From: Branchiostoma floridae
Taxonomy: Eukaryota; Chordata; Leptocardii; Amphioxiformes; Branchiostomatidae
Assembly (NCBI RefSeq): GCF_000003815.2
Contig: NC_049980.1
Span: 948,344 to 1,012,343, forward strand
Length of the DNA stretch: 64,000 nt
Reading direction: 5' to 3'
The notes under the pieces were generated by a model. It had not been told where the DNA came from, searched no databases, and worked only from the letters and a program-made list of their open reading frames with translations. Position numbers and translations under genes: made by a program. The number at the start of each line of letters is the position of its first letter. The stretch's first letter is position 1. Shown piece after piece: positions 32,199 to 43,460 of this stretch.

Positions 32199-35100
32199 GT
32201 ATGTCATCATGTTTTCTGCTCTTATACCCTCGTAATAAGCAGGGACATTCAACAGCGAAACCGTCTGTCTGGATGTACCCTGCTTTCTCAACCGTTACTA
32301 TTGGTTCCTGCGGACGTCCCCCCAAACCAGCTGTCAGCCAATCAGAGAATAGGCTTTTCAATTTTCAAAAAGGGTCTAGCATATATAAGGATTAGCTCAT
32401 TCATATTCATAAGCAGGGCGGTCAGGAACTAAGGGTGACGGTTGAGAAAGCAGGGTACATCCAGACAGGCGGTTTCGCTGTCGGATGCCTCTGCGTAGGA
32501 GGATGCCTCTTCTTTGTATGCTGCTTATTATATAAGGTCAAAGTTTTCTCACTGTTGTCACCGCTGTGTTAAAAGCAACCAAACCTTATTCAAAGTTGAC
32601 CTTTTGACCCCTTGTTGTTGGCTACAGTTCGTCAGCGTAATATCCGTCTCTTGTCCGTCTACATTTCCCGCTATCTCTCTCCCTCGGTCACTTTTTTTAT
32701 TCTCTCTCTCTATTCTCCTTTATCTCTCTCTTTCACCTTCCTTTCTATTTTCTCCTCTCTCCTGATTGCCTATTTCTCTTCTTTTTTTGCTGTCTATTCC
32801 CCTCTCTCTGTATTTCCCTTTCCTACTTCGCCTATCTCTCTGTATTTCTCCTATTTCTATTTCCCTCTATGTCTATTTCTCTCTTTCTCTCTTTTCTTCC
32901 CTTTTCTCGCCTAACGATAGGAGTGCTAAAGGTATGAACGTTTTCTATCGCCAGGAGAGAAGCCATCTTGCAGCTGTGGTAAGTACTGCCAGTCGTGGTA
33001 CCCGTGTGTGCGGTACCTGGTGGACTACGTGCCGGCGTCGGGAGGGAACGGGACCGCGCGGCGGGCAGTCATGTTCGACACCGAGGCCGGTCTGAACAAT
33101 GGACGCTATAGGGGAGAGGTCTGTGAATTTGTTTGTATATGTGTTTGTGTGTTTCGCATAAGGTTTGACAGTATATCAATGACCAAGGGGGCCTTATATA
33201 CAGGTTAGGTTCTATACTAATTCCCATGTAGTCCTTGTTTAGAGGTGGCCCTAGTACAGGTATCAATAACCAGGTATTACTCGTGCGGGTTTGATTGCGT
33301 ATCGATAGTCAGGTGGTCCTTATGTACAGGTTAGTCTTTATATTATTTGACAGATGGTCCTTTGGTAAAGGTGGCCCTAGTACAGATTCAACTGTATATC
33401 AATGGCCAGGTAGTTCTTGTACGAGTTTGATTGTATATCAATGACCAGGAGGTCCTTATGTACAGGTTAGACCATATTTCAATCGCCTGATGGTCCTTAT
33501 GTACAGGTGGTCACTGGTACAGGTTTGACAATTCACATTTATCCGGGCGTAACCTATATTCGTTGTAATTGTATTTGTTGAAAGCAGTGTATTTAGGGAT
33601 ATCAAATCGACTGACGGTATGTAGCTTCAAATTGCAATATATCCAAATCCTGCTGATTAAAACCACCGTCCTTCGTCTAGATATCTTCTCACCCTTCTCA
33701 CCCTGACGCCTCTAGGCCTAAGGGCCTGTGAGTTGTTAGCCTCAGGATTTCCTTAAATATCCTGTTTAAAGCAACAACGACGTATATAGGTTACCCCGCG
33801 GATAAAGGTGAACTAGCGTTATATCAATGGACAGGTCGTCCTCATGTAGAGTGGTACAGGTTTGACGTATGCATTAGCATACAGCTATAGAGAATCGTGG
33901 GACCGTGTTGCGCAGCGGCAGCGTTTTACCTCAGGACCGAGAGGTCTCAGGTTCAAATCCGGCTGCCGTGTCGCCCTTGTATTTCCTCACTTCCATCTAC
34001 CCAGAAGGGAGTGGGTGGACCTGAACAGAGCAAGGTCCGGAGTAGGTAGGACCAGAGACAACCTACTGAAATGGGGACGGGTGAACTCAGCTGAGTGTCG
34101 TTGTGGCCACCCAACCCAAACCATGGGACACATTACGAAGGACTGTGTATTAGGCCCCAGCATCTCCAACCAGGACCTACTAGAAGCTAACGAGAAGGCC
34201 GTGGCCTGGCTGCAGTACTGGCACGGAACGCTATGATGATGACTTCACTCTTGTGAAAATGAGTATCTAGTTTCTGCTTGGGCCGTCTCTCGGATAGGAC
34301 GTTAAATCCCGGGCATGGGAAGAGACACACCCCATGCACGTTAAAGAATCCCCACACGTGCGATGGTGCGGTGTGCGTTGGAACAAACCATTCTGTCTGG
34401 AGTTGATTCGCTCCAAATCACCCTAACGTAGGTCGTATCAGTTATACGGTGATTTTCATCATTCACCGTGCCCCGGAGAGGAGATAGGCGCCGCCAGGGG
34501 ACTAAAAGCCTGTTGATACAGCATAACACGTTGTGCTGCCCCTACGGCTGATTATTCAGCTATGGGATGATGATGATGATGATAGAGAATCGTACGGGAT
34601 TGTAACTTTACTTTATTTCCTTCCTAGGACCGTCAGTGCGCTACAAGACCCTGTGGTGGAGATCGGGGAGACAAGGAGCTGACGAAGTTCAACGACACCT
34701 ACGGCGAAGGGCAAACCTACAAGTGCCTGTACAACCCGAGCGACCCTGGCGTAAGTATTACTAGTTAGTAGGCCACAGTAATAGGGCCTTCACACTGAAA
34801 ACGAATCAGCAGGAATCAAGCAGAACCAGGCGGAATGAAGTATTTGCAAAATTTGTAGCACATTCGGGGCCATTCGAGTGGGAATTCCAAATGGACCTTA
34901 TATCCCCTTCACACGAGAAGGAATGAGCCAAAATGCCGTCTAAATGAAAATTCAAAGGGTGCGCCATGACAGTGGTATCGATCAGTGGTAGACTGGTATC
35001 ACTTACCACATCGGTGCCACTTTCACTATCGCACTATTTTTACTTCTACAACTAGGGCCATGGTCGATGTTTAGAATCATAGGTAATGATTTGGGAACAT

Positions 35101-38100
35101 TTTATTGATTAATGTAGCCGGGAATAGACACCATTCGTCGTATCACTCAAGAACAGGCACGCGGCGCGACAGCAGCTGGTTTACATAAGCATGTATCACA
35201 CTGCACCGAAGGACCTGTCACAGTAACACCTAGCACAGCACGAAAACGAATATTCAAGCCTACTTTCCGAAATACTTAAATGTAGCCTAAAGGTTGGAAA
35301 ATATTTCCGCAGAGTTTACGGTATCGTAAAGACCACGGAAACCATGGTTTTACATTTCCGTAACCTTTCCGTATTCGTTAAGGCAAATTAAATACATGTG
35401 ATATCTTTACATATCCTTTAAGCATCCTTATATGTGCCGTATAGATGAAACGGGTATTGCTTATGTGCAAAAACATCTACAGGCTTTGAACCGACTAAAC
35501 GTTCACATGCAATTAGTTGAACTCTCGCCTTTTTTAATTTTTTCGTAGTTCTCTAAGGTGGAAATAACATATAGGATATAATATCTTTCCATTGCCTTTC
35601 CGTTACATTTCATCTCATCTTATGTATGTATAGGTGCAAAAATAAGATCAGAATGGTAGCGTTTATCTTTATTTTTTAGAGGAGGCATTGCTTTTGCCAA
35701 ATTAAGAGTATTTTCCGCTCAATATACCACATGCGCCTTTCACTAAAGCAGCGGCTTAAAATGATCATGAATAGCTCCTGCTGTGTTAGCGTGTTTAGTT
35801 TAAACAAGAAAAGAAAATCTCCCCCCGTGTGAAACCTACATATAACAGATACAATCTTTCCGACGTCATTCCGTTGCATTTGAGCTGACTTTACATAAAA
35901 GGGGGGAGGTTTAAGCAAACCTCCCCCTTTTATGTATAGCTGAAAAAAAGATGTCGGAAAGGTAGCGTTAATCTTTATTTGAAGAAAAGGCATTGCTTTT
36001 CCCAAATTACAAGTATTTTCTGCTCAATATACCACATGCGCCTTTCACCAAGCAGCGGCTTCAAATGAATAGCTCCTGTTGTGTTATTTTAGCGTGTTTA
36101 GTTTAAACAAGAAAAAAAGAAACTCCTCCCGTGTGAAACCTACATATAACAGATACAATCTTTCCGACGTCATTCCGTTACATTTGAGCTGACTTTACAT
36201 AAAAGGGGGGAGGTTTACGCAAACCTCCCCCCTTGAAATAAAGACGTCGGATAGGTAGCGTTAATCATTATTTGAAAAAGAGGCATTTCTTTTCCCAAAT
36301 TAAGAGTATTTTCCGCTCAATATACCACATGCGCTTTTCACTAAAGCAGCGGCTTTAAATGATCATGAATAGCTCCTGCTGTGTTAGCGTGTTTAGTTTA
36401 AACAAGAAAAGAAAATCTCCTCCCGTGTGAAACCTACATATAACAGATACAAACTTTCCGACGTCATTCCGTTACATTTGAGCTGACTTTACATAAAAGG
36501 GGGGAGGTTTAAGCAAACCTCCCCCCTTTTATCTATAGCTGAAAAAAAGATGACGGAAAGGTAGCGTTAATCTTTATTTGAAGAAAAGGCATTGCTTTTC
36601 CCAAATTACAAGTATTTTCTGCTCAATATACCACATGCGCCTTTCACCAAGCAGCGGCTTCAAATGAATAGCTCCTGTTGTGTTTTTTTAGCGTGTTTAG
36701 TTTCAACAAGAAAAGAAAATCTCCTCCCGTACCGTTTGAAACCTACATATAACAGATACAATCTTTCCGACGTCATTCCGTTACATTTGAGCTGACTTTA
36801 CATAAAAGGGGGGAGGTTTGAGCAAACCTCCCCCCTTTTATGTATAGGTGGGAAAAAAGATGCCGGAAAGGTAGCGTTCATCATTATTCCAAGAAAAGGC
36901 ATTGCTTTTCCCAAATTACGAATATTTCCCGCTCAAATATACCAAACACNNNNNNNNNNNNNNNNNNNNNNNNNNNNNNNNNNNNNNNNNNNNNNNNNNN
37001 NNNNNNNNNNNNNNNNNNNNNNNNNNNNNNNNNNNNNNNNNNNNNNNNNAAAAAAAGACAAAAGAAGCCGGGCAGACGGCAGCGTCAGCGTGTTAACCCA
37101 CCTCGATAAATAGTCTTCGGGGAGGGAGGCGTAGCCCAAAGAAACCTCCCCCCTTTTATGTATAGGTGGAAAAAAGATGTCGGAAAGGTAGCGTTCATCA
37201 TTATTCTAAGAAAAGGCATTGCTTTTCCCAAATTACGAGTATTTCCCGCTCAATATACCAAATGCGCTCCTCTATAAAGCAGCGGCCCCGCTTGAATAAC
37301 TCTTTCTGTGTTAGCGTGTTTGATGAATTCAGGAAAATCAAAATATTCTCATGGGTGAAATCATAGATACAACAGATGGTATCCTTCCGATGCTTTCCGT
37401 TACGATACCATTGAGCTCACTTTACATAAAAAGGGTCTATGTACGGTTGCAAGAAAGATGTCGAAAATGTAGCGTTTATTTTTTCCAGAAGTATCGTCAT
37501 CGTTCCGTTACCTTTGAGCTTACTTTACAGACAACTCTCTGAAATTACTTTACAGAGCTGGCGTTGAAAGCAAGGAGGTTAGATATTAACCTGCCATGTT
37601 GAAAAGAAGGAACTGTCGCCGGGAGCACTGCGTACATGCCCCCGAGGATTCGTGTTCAAAATTACGGCGTGATTCCCGTTCAGGGTAAGAGGAATAGTAC
37701 TGGGCGACCTGTCCAGTATGTCGCTCGTGGATGGCTGTGCCCTGCAGCTTGGCATCCCGACGACATAGCGTCCTCACTACCCGGTAACGTATGCATGGGA
37801 ATATAGTGATGGTCGGGTTTGCTGTTCGGAGTTCATATAATCAAGGAGGTTAAAAATCAACCTCCTTGATATAATTGACAAAAAAAAAAACTTTCTTAGC
37901 TCCTTGTCTGGAAGAACATTTTTTATCTACAAGTAATCAATGACATGTTCTCCCAGAAAGGCTAGTATTTTCTAGTGTGGTAGCAGTTGTTGTGTTTAGC
38001 TAAACCTATGCTTAACAGCGTACAAAGGGGATGGTGTTTTTTCAAATTCAAATTTATTCGCCGTCAACTATGAATAACGAACAAAGCGGCATTGAATTTC

Positions 38101-39581
38101 TAATTAGCAGCTCCCAGGAGAAGTTCACGTGTGTCATGTGATGGGGCGTTATCCAATGACAGACAAGAGTGGGATTTTTAAACCAAACGATTATGCCAGA
38201 ATTTATAGAAGAAACCAGTTTGCAGGGCGTCTGTTTCGGGACAAGTCACGAAGGAGCCTTGGACCCATTTTAACACACGGATTATCGGTGTGGTCATGCC
38301 GCATATGGATTCCGACAAAACTACAAGACGGAACGAATACTAGGACACTCACGGCTTGCTGGAAATGGAGTATGCTGGAGAGTTTTCAACGGGGCACAAC
38401 TCAGGGTGAATTCAAGAATGTGTCGTCTTGACCAGCATCCGCTGGAGGAGACTACATGGAGAGCACGGCCATCACGAAACAGTGCCCATCTTCGGGAGTC
38501 CGACAGCGGAGTTTCCTACTGTGATGACAAGATGGAACTAAATGGTGCTTGAAATGATGTCTTTCCAGTCGTATCGCCCGACACTGGACTCCAAATTGTG
38601 GACTTGAATGTAGCGGAGATTCGTGGATACTGTACACCGATTGTTCCCTCGGTCGACCAAACCAAGTCCACAATAAGAATTAAAAGATAGTTAGACGAAG
38701 AAGCCTCAGGTACTTAGTAGGTATGATTCGAACCAAATGAGACACGCATACCCAAAGCACATGGTGCGGAAAGTTAAGCCACACAAAACACATAAAGCAA
38801 AACTAAAGGTGCGGAAAGGTTTAAACTTACGCCGCCTTTACTAAAAATAAACGACAACTATAGTCCAAGAAAAGATCACGGAAAGCGTTCGGATAGGTAC
38901 GTTTCTGCACACCTTCACGTCCCTTTCAGGCTGTATGAACGACACATAAACGTGGGGGAAATCGTAACGGAAATCGAGTGTAAAGGTGGTCAAAATATCA
39001 CGGAAAAGTCTAAAGAAACGCACACTTTCCGCCCGTAAAGGATATGGAAATACTGTTATTAACGACGACTTTAATCGTCTAATAGTTGCGGAAAGGCACG
39101 TGAATAAGTGCAGAACCGTACCTATAAGTGCCAACGTAAAGGTAACATTAAAGGGGATCTTTACGTTCACGGAAAGAAGTCGTTAAGTGGCGGAAAGGGT
39201 GCAGAAACGTCGCGTTTACGTTGAGTTTAAGCTTGCTTAAATACCAGATTTCGTGCTGTGTAGCTTTAAACATAATCTAATATGTATAACCACGTATATT
39301 AACAATTATCTCCAGTGTTTCTTGAAGTTCGTTCTTGCATGATTTATTCGTTATTTTTCTTTACTTTCCAGTTCGTCATATTGACCAGACTGTTTTCCTG
39401 GGACGCCATGTTTCACTCCTTGCTGTGGCCGAGTATCGGGCTTGTTGTCTTCGCTGCTCTCACGCTGTACTGGGGTCTCCGGTGTAAGGCTTTCCAATCT
39501 TCGGTCTCTGGGATGGAATGCCACACAATCGGAAAAAATGTGGCCCCGCCACCGAATGACGGCGGCTTTATATACTCGTGA
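32003..39581 (+). CDS. Calcium-activated potassium channel beta-subunit-like protein (4 exons)
   Basis: Joining 32003-32198, 32955-33118, 34628-34750 and 39372-39581 gives 693 nt, 230 codons plus TGA, all introns GT-AG with phases 1, 0, 0. Topology matches KCNMB proteins: short cytoplasmic N-terminus, TM1 (about 15-41), a roughly 130-residue extracellular loop, TM2 (about 175-197), short tail. The loop has many cysteines (PSCSCGKYC, PCVRY, CATRPC, KCLYN) and three N-glycosylation sequons (NCT, NGT, NDT). FHSLLWPSIGLVV matches the F.C.FWP.L...GG start of TM2 in KCNMB. Such subunits sit in the plasma membrane beside the BK (Slo1) pore and tune calcium sensitivity and gating. The family call is firm; the subtype is not. 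Confidence 0.8.
32315..32515 (+). repeat. Dispersed repeat shared with 2400-2700
   Basis: Both copies carry AACCAGCTGTCAGCCAATCA, an AT-rich TATATAAGG/GATATAAGGG, TAAGCAGGGCGG.CAGGAACT and CTCTGCGTAGGAG. The CCAAT-TATA order looks like the promoter of an element or a solo terminal repeat. Confidence 0.6.
32680..32915. repeat. Pyrimidine-rich (TCTC) tract
   Basis: Low-complexity TCTCTC/TTCC sequence in intron 1. It may act as an extended polypyrimidine tract but lies 40 bp or more before the acceptor. Confidence 0.8.
32955..33118 (+). CDS. KCNMB-like exon 2
   Basis: Acceptor CTATCGCCAG, donor GAG|GTCTGT, phase 1-0. Encodes the cysteine-rich start of the extracellular loop (GEKPSCSCGKYCQSWYPC). 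Confidence 0.8.
33160..33560 (+). repeat. Degenerate tandem repeats resembling transposon subterminal sequence
   Basis: Seven or so diverged units of TATATCAATGACCAGGTGGTCCTTATG-type sequence ending GGTGGTCACTGGTACAGG and TTTGAC. The GTGGCC/GTGGTC plus ACAGGTTTGAC pattern matches the right end of the 4777-11145 transposon. Confidence 0.55.
33887..34593 (+). mobile_element. Composite tRNA-headed SINE/LINE retroposon with 12-bp target duplication
   Basis: ATAGAGAATCGT occurs at 33887-33898 and 34582-34593, bounding a 683-bp insert. The 5' part is tRNA-like with box A (GCGCAGCGGCAGCG) and box B (GGTTCAAATCC). The middle (34005-34235) can be read as a LINE reverse-transcriptase C-terminus (LNRARSGVGRTRDNLLKWG, then CRCGHPTQTMGHITKDC). 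The 3' part has TTGGGCCGTCTCTCGGATAG, a block typical of widespread metazoan SINE central domains. The tail is (GAT)n. Confidence 0.8.
34628..34750 (+). CDS. KCNMB-like exon 3
   Basis: Acceptor TTCCTTCCTAG, donor GGC|GTAAGT, phase 0-0, 41 codons; the second half of the extracellular loop (CATRPCGG, NDT sequon, YKCLYNPSDPG). Confidence 0.8.
35640..37470 (+). repeat. About 300-bp satellite with a G/C hairpin in every unit
   Basis: TTTCCGACGTCATTCCGTTA recurs near 35857, 36168, 36458 and 36763, spaced 290-311 bp, with diverged units before and after and an N gap (36950-37049). Each unit carries an inverted repeat, AAAAGGGGGGAGGTTT opposite AAACCTCCCCCCTTTT. A related palindrome (TCAAGGAGGTT/AACCTCCTTGA) lies at 37841-37872. 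Confidence 0.85.
36950..37049. other. Assembly gap (100 N) inside the satellite
   Basis: A run of N in tandem repeats, so the true array length is unknown. Confidence 1.
37500..39371. other. Rest of KCNMB-like intron 3
   Basis: 38755-39235 is rich in CGGAAAGG and its inverse (CCTTTCCG), like 35280-35420; probably a decayed inverted-repeat element. The reading frame at 38129-38431 has no recognisable motif. Confidence 0.4.
39372..39581 (+). CDS. KCNMB-like exon 4 (terminal)
   Basis: Acceptor TTTACTTTCCAG, 69 codons and TGA (39579-39581). Begins FVILTRLFSWDAMFHSLLWP, carries TM2, then a 30-residue cytoplasmic tail ending GGFIYS. Confidence 0.8.
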   Translation, partial: FVILTRLFSWDAMFHSLLWPSIGLVVFAALTLYWGLRCKAFQSSVSGMECHTIGKNVAPPPNDGGFIYS

Positions 39582-39992
39582 ACTCCGCCTCCGATCGATC
39601 AACGAACCGCAAATCGTAGAGGGCTTAGAGGGCTTATTTAGACACGTGATCCTCCCCTAGCAACTAACCGGCTGCCTTAGCAACGAGCGAAGTCGGCCAT
39701 CTTGGAGTTTAACTTTCGAATGTTGAACCTTCCCGATCACAACGTACTTCCTGTGAACTAAATCTCCTCCTATACGATATACTTGTTTTGACACTACTTG
39801 GTTGTAATCCTAGTACACCTTACTTGAACTGATTTCATGTACTGTGTAGTCGTTCCAAATATTGACAAAGACAAGATATATGAACTCCACTGTTCATGTT
39901 GCCGTATTCGTAGATTGCTAGATCAAACGTTCCCCCACTGATGAAATAGGGTCCATTGTCCATCCGATTTTTGTAGTGAAGGTCAGTAAGGT

Positions 39993-40233
39993 TGCAATAA
40001 GCCTGTTTACACTAGTTACCACAATTGTGCGGAGGAACTCTGGATAATATGTCTAAGTTGAAGGCCCTCAGACGTACACAGCCTCGTCTCTAGCACAAAT
40101 CGTTGTGTAACAATATCAGGAGCTTGATAGCGCCTGCCAAATGGCAGAATGTTGATTTTCTGGGGGCCTTCAACTTTGACATATTACCCTTTACCCGCGC
40201 ATGCGTGGTAACTAGTGTGAGAAGGCTTATACA
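39993..40233. mobile_element. MITE with ATAAGCC inverted ends
   Basis: ATAAGCCTGTTTACACTAGT is mirrored by ACTAGTGTGAGAAGGCTTAT. Downstream of the KCNMB-like gene. Confidence 0.65.
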
Positions 40234-40414
40234 CATACATGGCCAGGCCAAGCCAGGACAGGCATGCCAAATTGTCCCTTACACAGTTGGGGCTCTGAGG
40301 ACGATGCTGAATTGATCCAAATTTTTCCAGTTGGAATTCCGAAAATATTCTCAACAGGTTGGTCAAATAAAAGATAAGGGAAAATTCTTTTTCACAACCA
40401 ATAAGTGCTTGCTT

Positions 40415-40500
40415 TACTTCCGTTTCGATGTCTCTCAGACACCAAAAGATGCTTTTAGAAGCTCTGAGGAAGGTGTCTGAGAGACATCGAAACGTAAGCA
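40415..40500. ncRNA. Perfect 23-bp inverted repeat containing a hammerhead-like remnant
   Basis: CGTTTCGATGTCTCTCAGAC and its exact inverse lie 25 bp apart. The downstream arm reads CTGAGGA - hairpin - CGAAACGTA, the same layout as the hammerhead-like motifs near 31.8 kb with one core change. Confidence 0.4.
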
Positions 40501-40625
40501 CAGAAAGTACTTACTGGTGAGAAAAATTCTCCTGTATCATTTAAGTTGGAGTTTGAACTCTTACCAGGCTTGTTTCGCATAGCTATCATTCTTACTTTGA
40601 GGTTTGCTGGATACTTGAGTATGTA

Positions 40626-41173
40626 CGAGGGGTGATCAATAAGTTCTTGGCCTCACCCAGAAATAATAAGCACAACTCCAATTTTGAGGCACAACTTCAT
40701 AGTTGGAAGCCTTTCATCAATACATTGTTGTATCCTTGAAATTTGAAATCATTGCAGTCATTACTTTCCAGGCATTCGTTTTTTGTAAATAGGAAGGTAT
40801 GTGGTGAGAAAAACAAGGGTGAATTGTGATCAGAAATGCGTGGGTTGAGTTCCCCATGCCGTAAATTCTTTGTCATTACCAAAATACATTGCCAAAATGA
40901 TTGATTATGATTCTCTTCCTATTTCAAGCAGAAAAAAAGTGGCTGTCTGACTTCCAGCAGCGCATATTGACGTGCAAATCTCAAGTCGCAGCTCAATTGT
41001 CCTCGATTTTCCTTATCTTTTACCTAACGTTACTGGGTATCGCCTGCAAAGTAATGATCACAATAATTTGAATTTTGGTACACATTCATATAAGACTTTA
41101 TACTTGACATCTATGCAATCTGAGTTGTGATCATTATTTCTTGGTGAGGCCGAGAAAGATTGATCACCCCTCG
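40626..41173. mobile_element. Mariner-like non-autonomous element
   Basis: CGAGGGGTGATCAATAAGTT at the start is mirrored by GATTGATCACCCCTCG at the end, flanked by TA (40624-40625, 41174-41175). The CGAGGGGTGATC terminus is typical of mariner elements. No transposase frame remains. Confidence 0.8.
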
Positions 41174-41507
41174 TATCGATCAATTATTGTTGTGTGAAAT
41201 TAGAGTATGACTGGTCAACACAATTCTATTTTCATAGAGTTCTCAGATTGATTTCATATGAGTAAAACAAAACACTCCCGATGAAAATTCACCAGTATTG
41301 GCAGTAGTTTGTATTGAGGTACATATTATTGTTAAGTGAAATAGTACATAAGAAAGTGAAAAAAAGTGAATAGCACGTAATAAATTGCCATGTTATAGTT
41401 GAACATGTTTGATCATTACAGTTAAACGTTACACAGCGTCACATGAATCGATGCATAATCTCTATACGAATCCGCCGATAGCTATTGTGTTGGCTTTTCG
41501 GGGGAGG

Positions 41508-41963
41508 AAGGGTTGGCGTACCGGTACAGCGTACCGGTACAAAACGGGTTTTTCTTTTTGGACCGGTCCGGAAAAACCGGACCTAAAAAAAATGATGTTT
41601 CAGCTATCAGAAAATAAACAAGAAACACAATCAGGAATTCACACGTTTTGGGGCTTATCTCTCGACGAAAATAACATGAGCGAAGCACAATAGAGTTTAT
41701 AGTCCTTTCTAAAACGTTTTACAGACAATCGTGCGGGGCAGTTAACCTTGCAGGATTTTATAAGCCAGTGGAAGTCAAGTACTCCACAAAACATACTTCT
41801 TTGTAGCGAAATGGACTGTTGTTTTGGGTATCGTCAACAATACCGGCCATTCACAAGCTTTCACATACTCAATCAGGTCCAGGTTCAGGTCCGGGCCTGG
41901 ACCTGATCCTTTGGACTTGAACCGGACCTGGACTTGAATTTTCTGTACCGGTACCCACCCCTA
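41508..41963 (-). mobile_element. hAT-like element rich in ACCGGT, copy 1
   Basis: Reverse-complement relative of 54301-54765. The CACCCCTAG end is at 41955-41963; the other end is degenerate. Full of CCGGAC/GGTCCGG and GTACCGGTAC palindromes. Confidence 0.65.
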
Positions 41964-42494
41964 GGTCTGATTCTCCATTGTTTAATCGTCTACAAGTACA
42001 TGTACATGGCGGACAGCACATACGTCACGAAGCATAACTTCTCCATCTTATTATCTCAATGTGGACCACAATGTCCCGAAAATTCTGCCCGAATCTGTAT
42101 CAAATTCAGCCCACTCATTCTAGTCGAGTAGAGCAAAACGTCGACTTCATAGCATATTTCAGCTCCGTCGATACTTTCTTCTAACAGGCCTCATGATACC
42201 CAATGTACAATTTTAAGATTTCTTCCCTTTTCTTTAATCTCATGGTTCTCAGTCAGCGGCCCTGAAAGATTTTCACCACGACGACCAGATATTCTAGGAA
42301 CATCTCGGTTGTGTGGGTTTTCCCGCTCAGACGTTTGTGTCCTCTTCACGCTGCCCGTTCCCGGAAGGTGCTGCATCGGTCTTCTTGGTGGGCTGGAGAA
42401 CATGGAAGAATGCAGTTTTGTCATGTATCGCCAGGTGTCGCTTCTTGCACAGTTACCACAGATGACTTGAACAATACTTGGATGGAAGACCCTG

Positions 42495-42605
42495 TTGCAT
42501 CCCAAAAGTGCTTGTATCCCAAAAGCGCTTTTGGGATGGCGCGAATTTGGGATAGACATGCATCCCAGAAGTGCTTTTATCCGAAAAGCGCTTTTGGGAT
42601 ATAGC
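42495..42605. repeat. AGCGCT-type palindrome array 1
   Basis: Short inverted repeats of ATCCCAAAAGCGCTTTTGGG type, the same family as in 46384-46990, 47500-47830 and 48595-48735. Confidence 0.8.
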
Positions 42606-42740
42606 ACATCCTCAACCCGTTTTCTGCCTATCATGTGACAGCTGTCAGACGACTTTGGCAGTGAGTTAACTTCACCATCTGCCAATCCGACATCTGCTTG
42701 GCGATTACCCATGACCCATTCAGAATCCCATCACTAGGGC

Positions 42741-43090
42741 CATGTTGATTTGATTATTTGGATGACACCCTCTGGGAATCCCAACACTGAAGGCGAGCGT
42801 GCGAAAGAAAAACGTCCAGCCCAAACAAAGTTGCCTTCAATATGAAATCTAAGTGGTCAAGTTAAACAAATGACTGAACACACATGTAAAAGTATGGTAT
42901 ACCAAATATTAGATTCTTCTTTTATGTTTTTTTCACATTTTCTTCTCTATCTATTACCTTGAGATGGCATTTTATGTTGTTGGTATAATTTTTTCCGATA
43001 TTCTTTTCCCAATCTACCGTTATATATTTGTTATTTTATTTTGCGGCTGATTAATACGACTTACAGCATGGTGGATCATGGATTTGTTTT
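42741..43090 (+). repeat. Second copy of the dispersed repeat at 19811-20150
   Basis: Shares GGCCATGTTGATTTGA and TTAAACAAATGACT in the same order, then TTCCGATATTC. Confidence 0.6.
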
Positions 43091-43239
43091 GAAAAAGAAA
43101 TTTGATTCGCTCGCAGTTATCCTTATAATCATATCAACATACTTTTTTTAGCCTAATCTAAAATAATGGTGATGAAAACAGTGTAACAATATCCATTTAC
43201 GAGCTATAACTAAGGGTCACTATAGTTCATTAATGAAAT

Positions 43240-43460
43240 AGGGGCATGTCAAAATAACCATACACATGTATCACATTATATATATATATCTTTTAATATT
43301 TGTTTGAAACTCTATGAAACTGAAGAAAGGGCATAATCATACATATGTATCACATTATCTTTTTTGTCTTCGTTTGCAACTATGAAAATGAAGAAAAGAG
43401 CGTGTCAAAATAATCATACACATGTATCACATTATCTTTTTGTCTTTGTTTGAAACTATA
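43240..43460 (+). repeat. Three diverged tandem units, about 75 bp
   Basis: ACACATGTATCACATTAT recurs near 43260, 43340 and 43420, with GAAACTATGAAAATGAAGAA-type sequence between. Confidence 0.7.

Noticed and set aside
32514..32914. Ser/Leu/Phe-rich open frames
   Set aside because: Translation of a TCTC-rich tract in intron 1 of the KCNMB-like gene.
33899..33975. A functional tRNA gene
   Set aside because: Box A and B are present but it is the head of a retroposon with target duplications and lacks a clean cloverleaf acceptor stem.
42191..42712. 173-codon minus-strand frame
   Set aside because: Its middle is the AGCGCT palindrome array; no motif over the full length. Only a short sub-segment was kept, as a low-interest finding.
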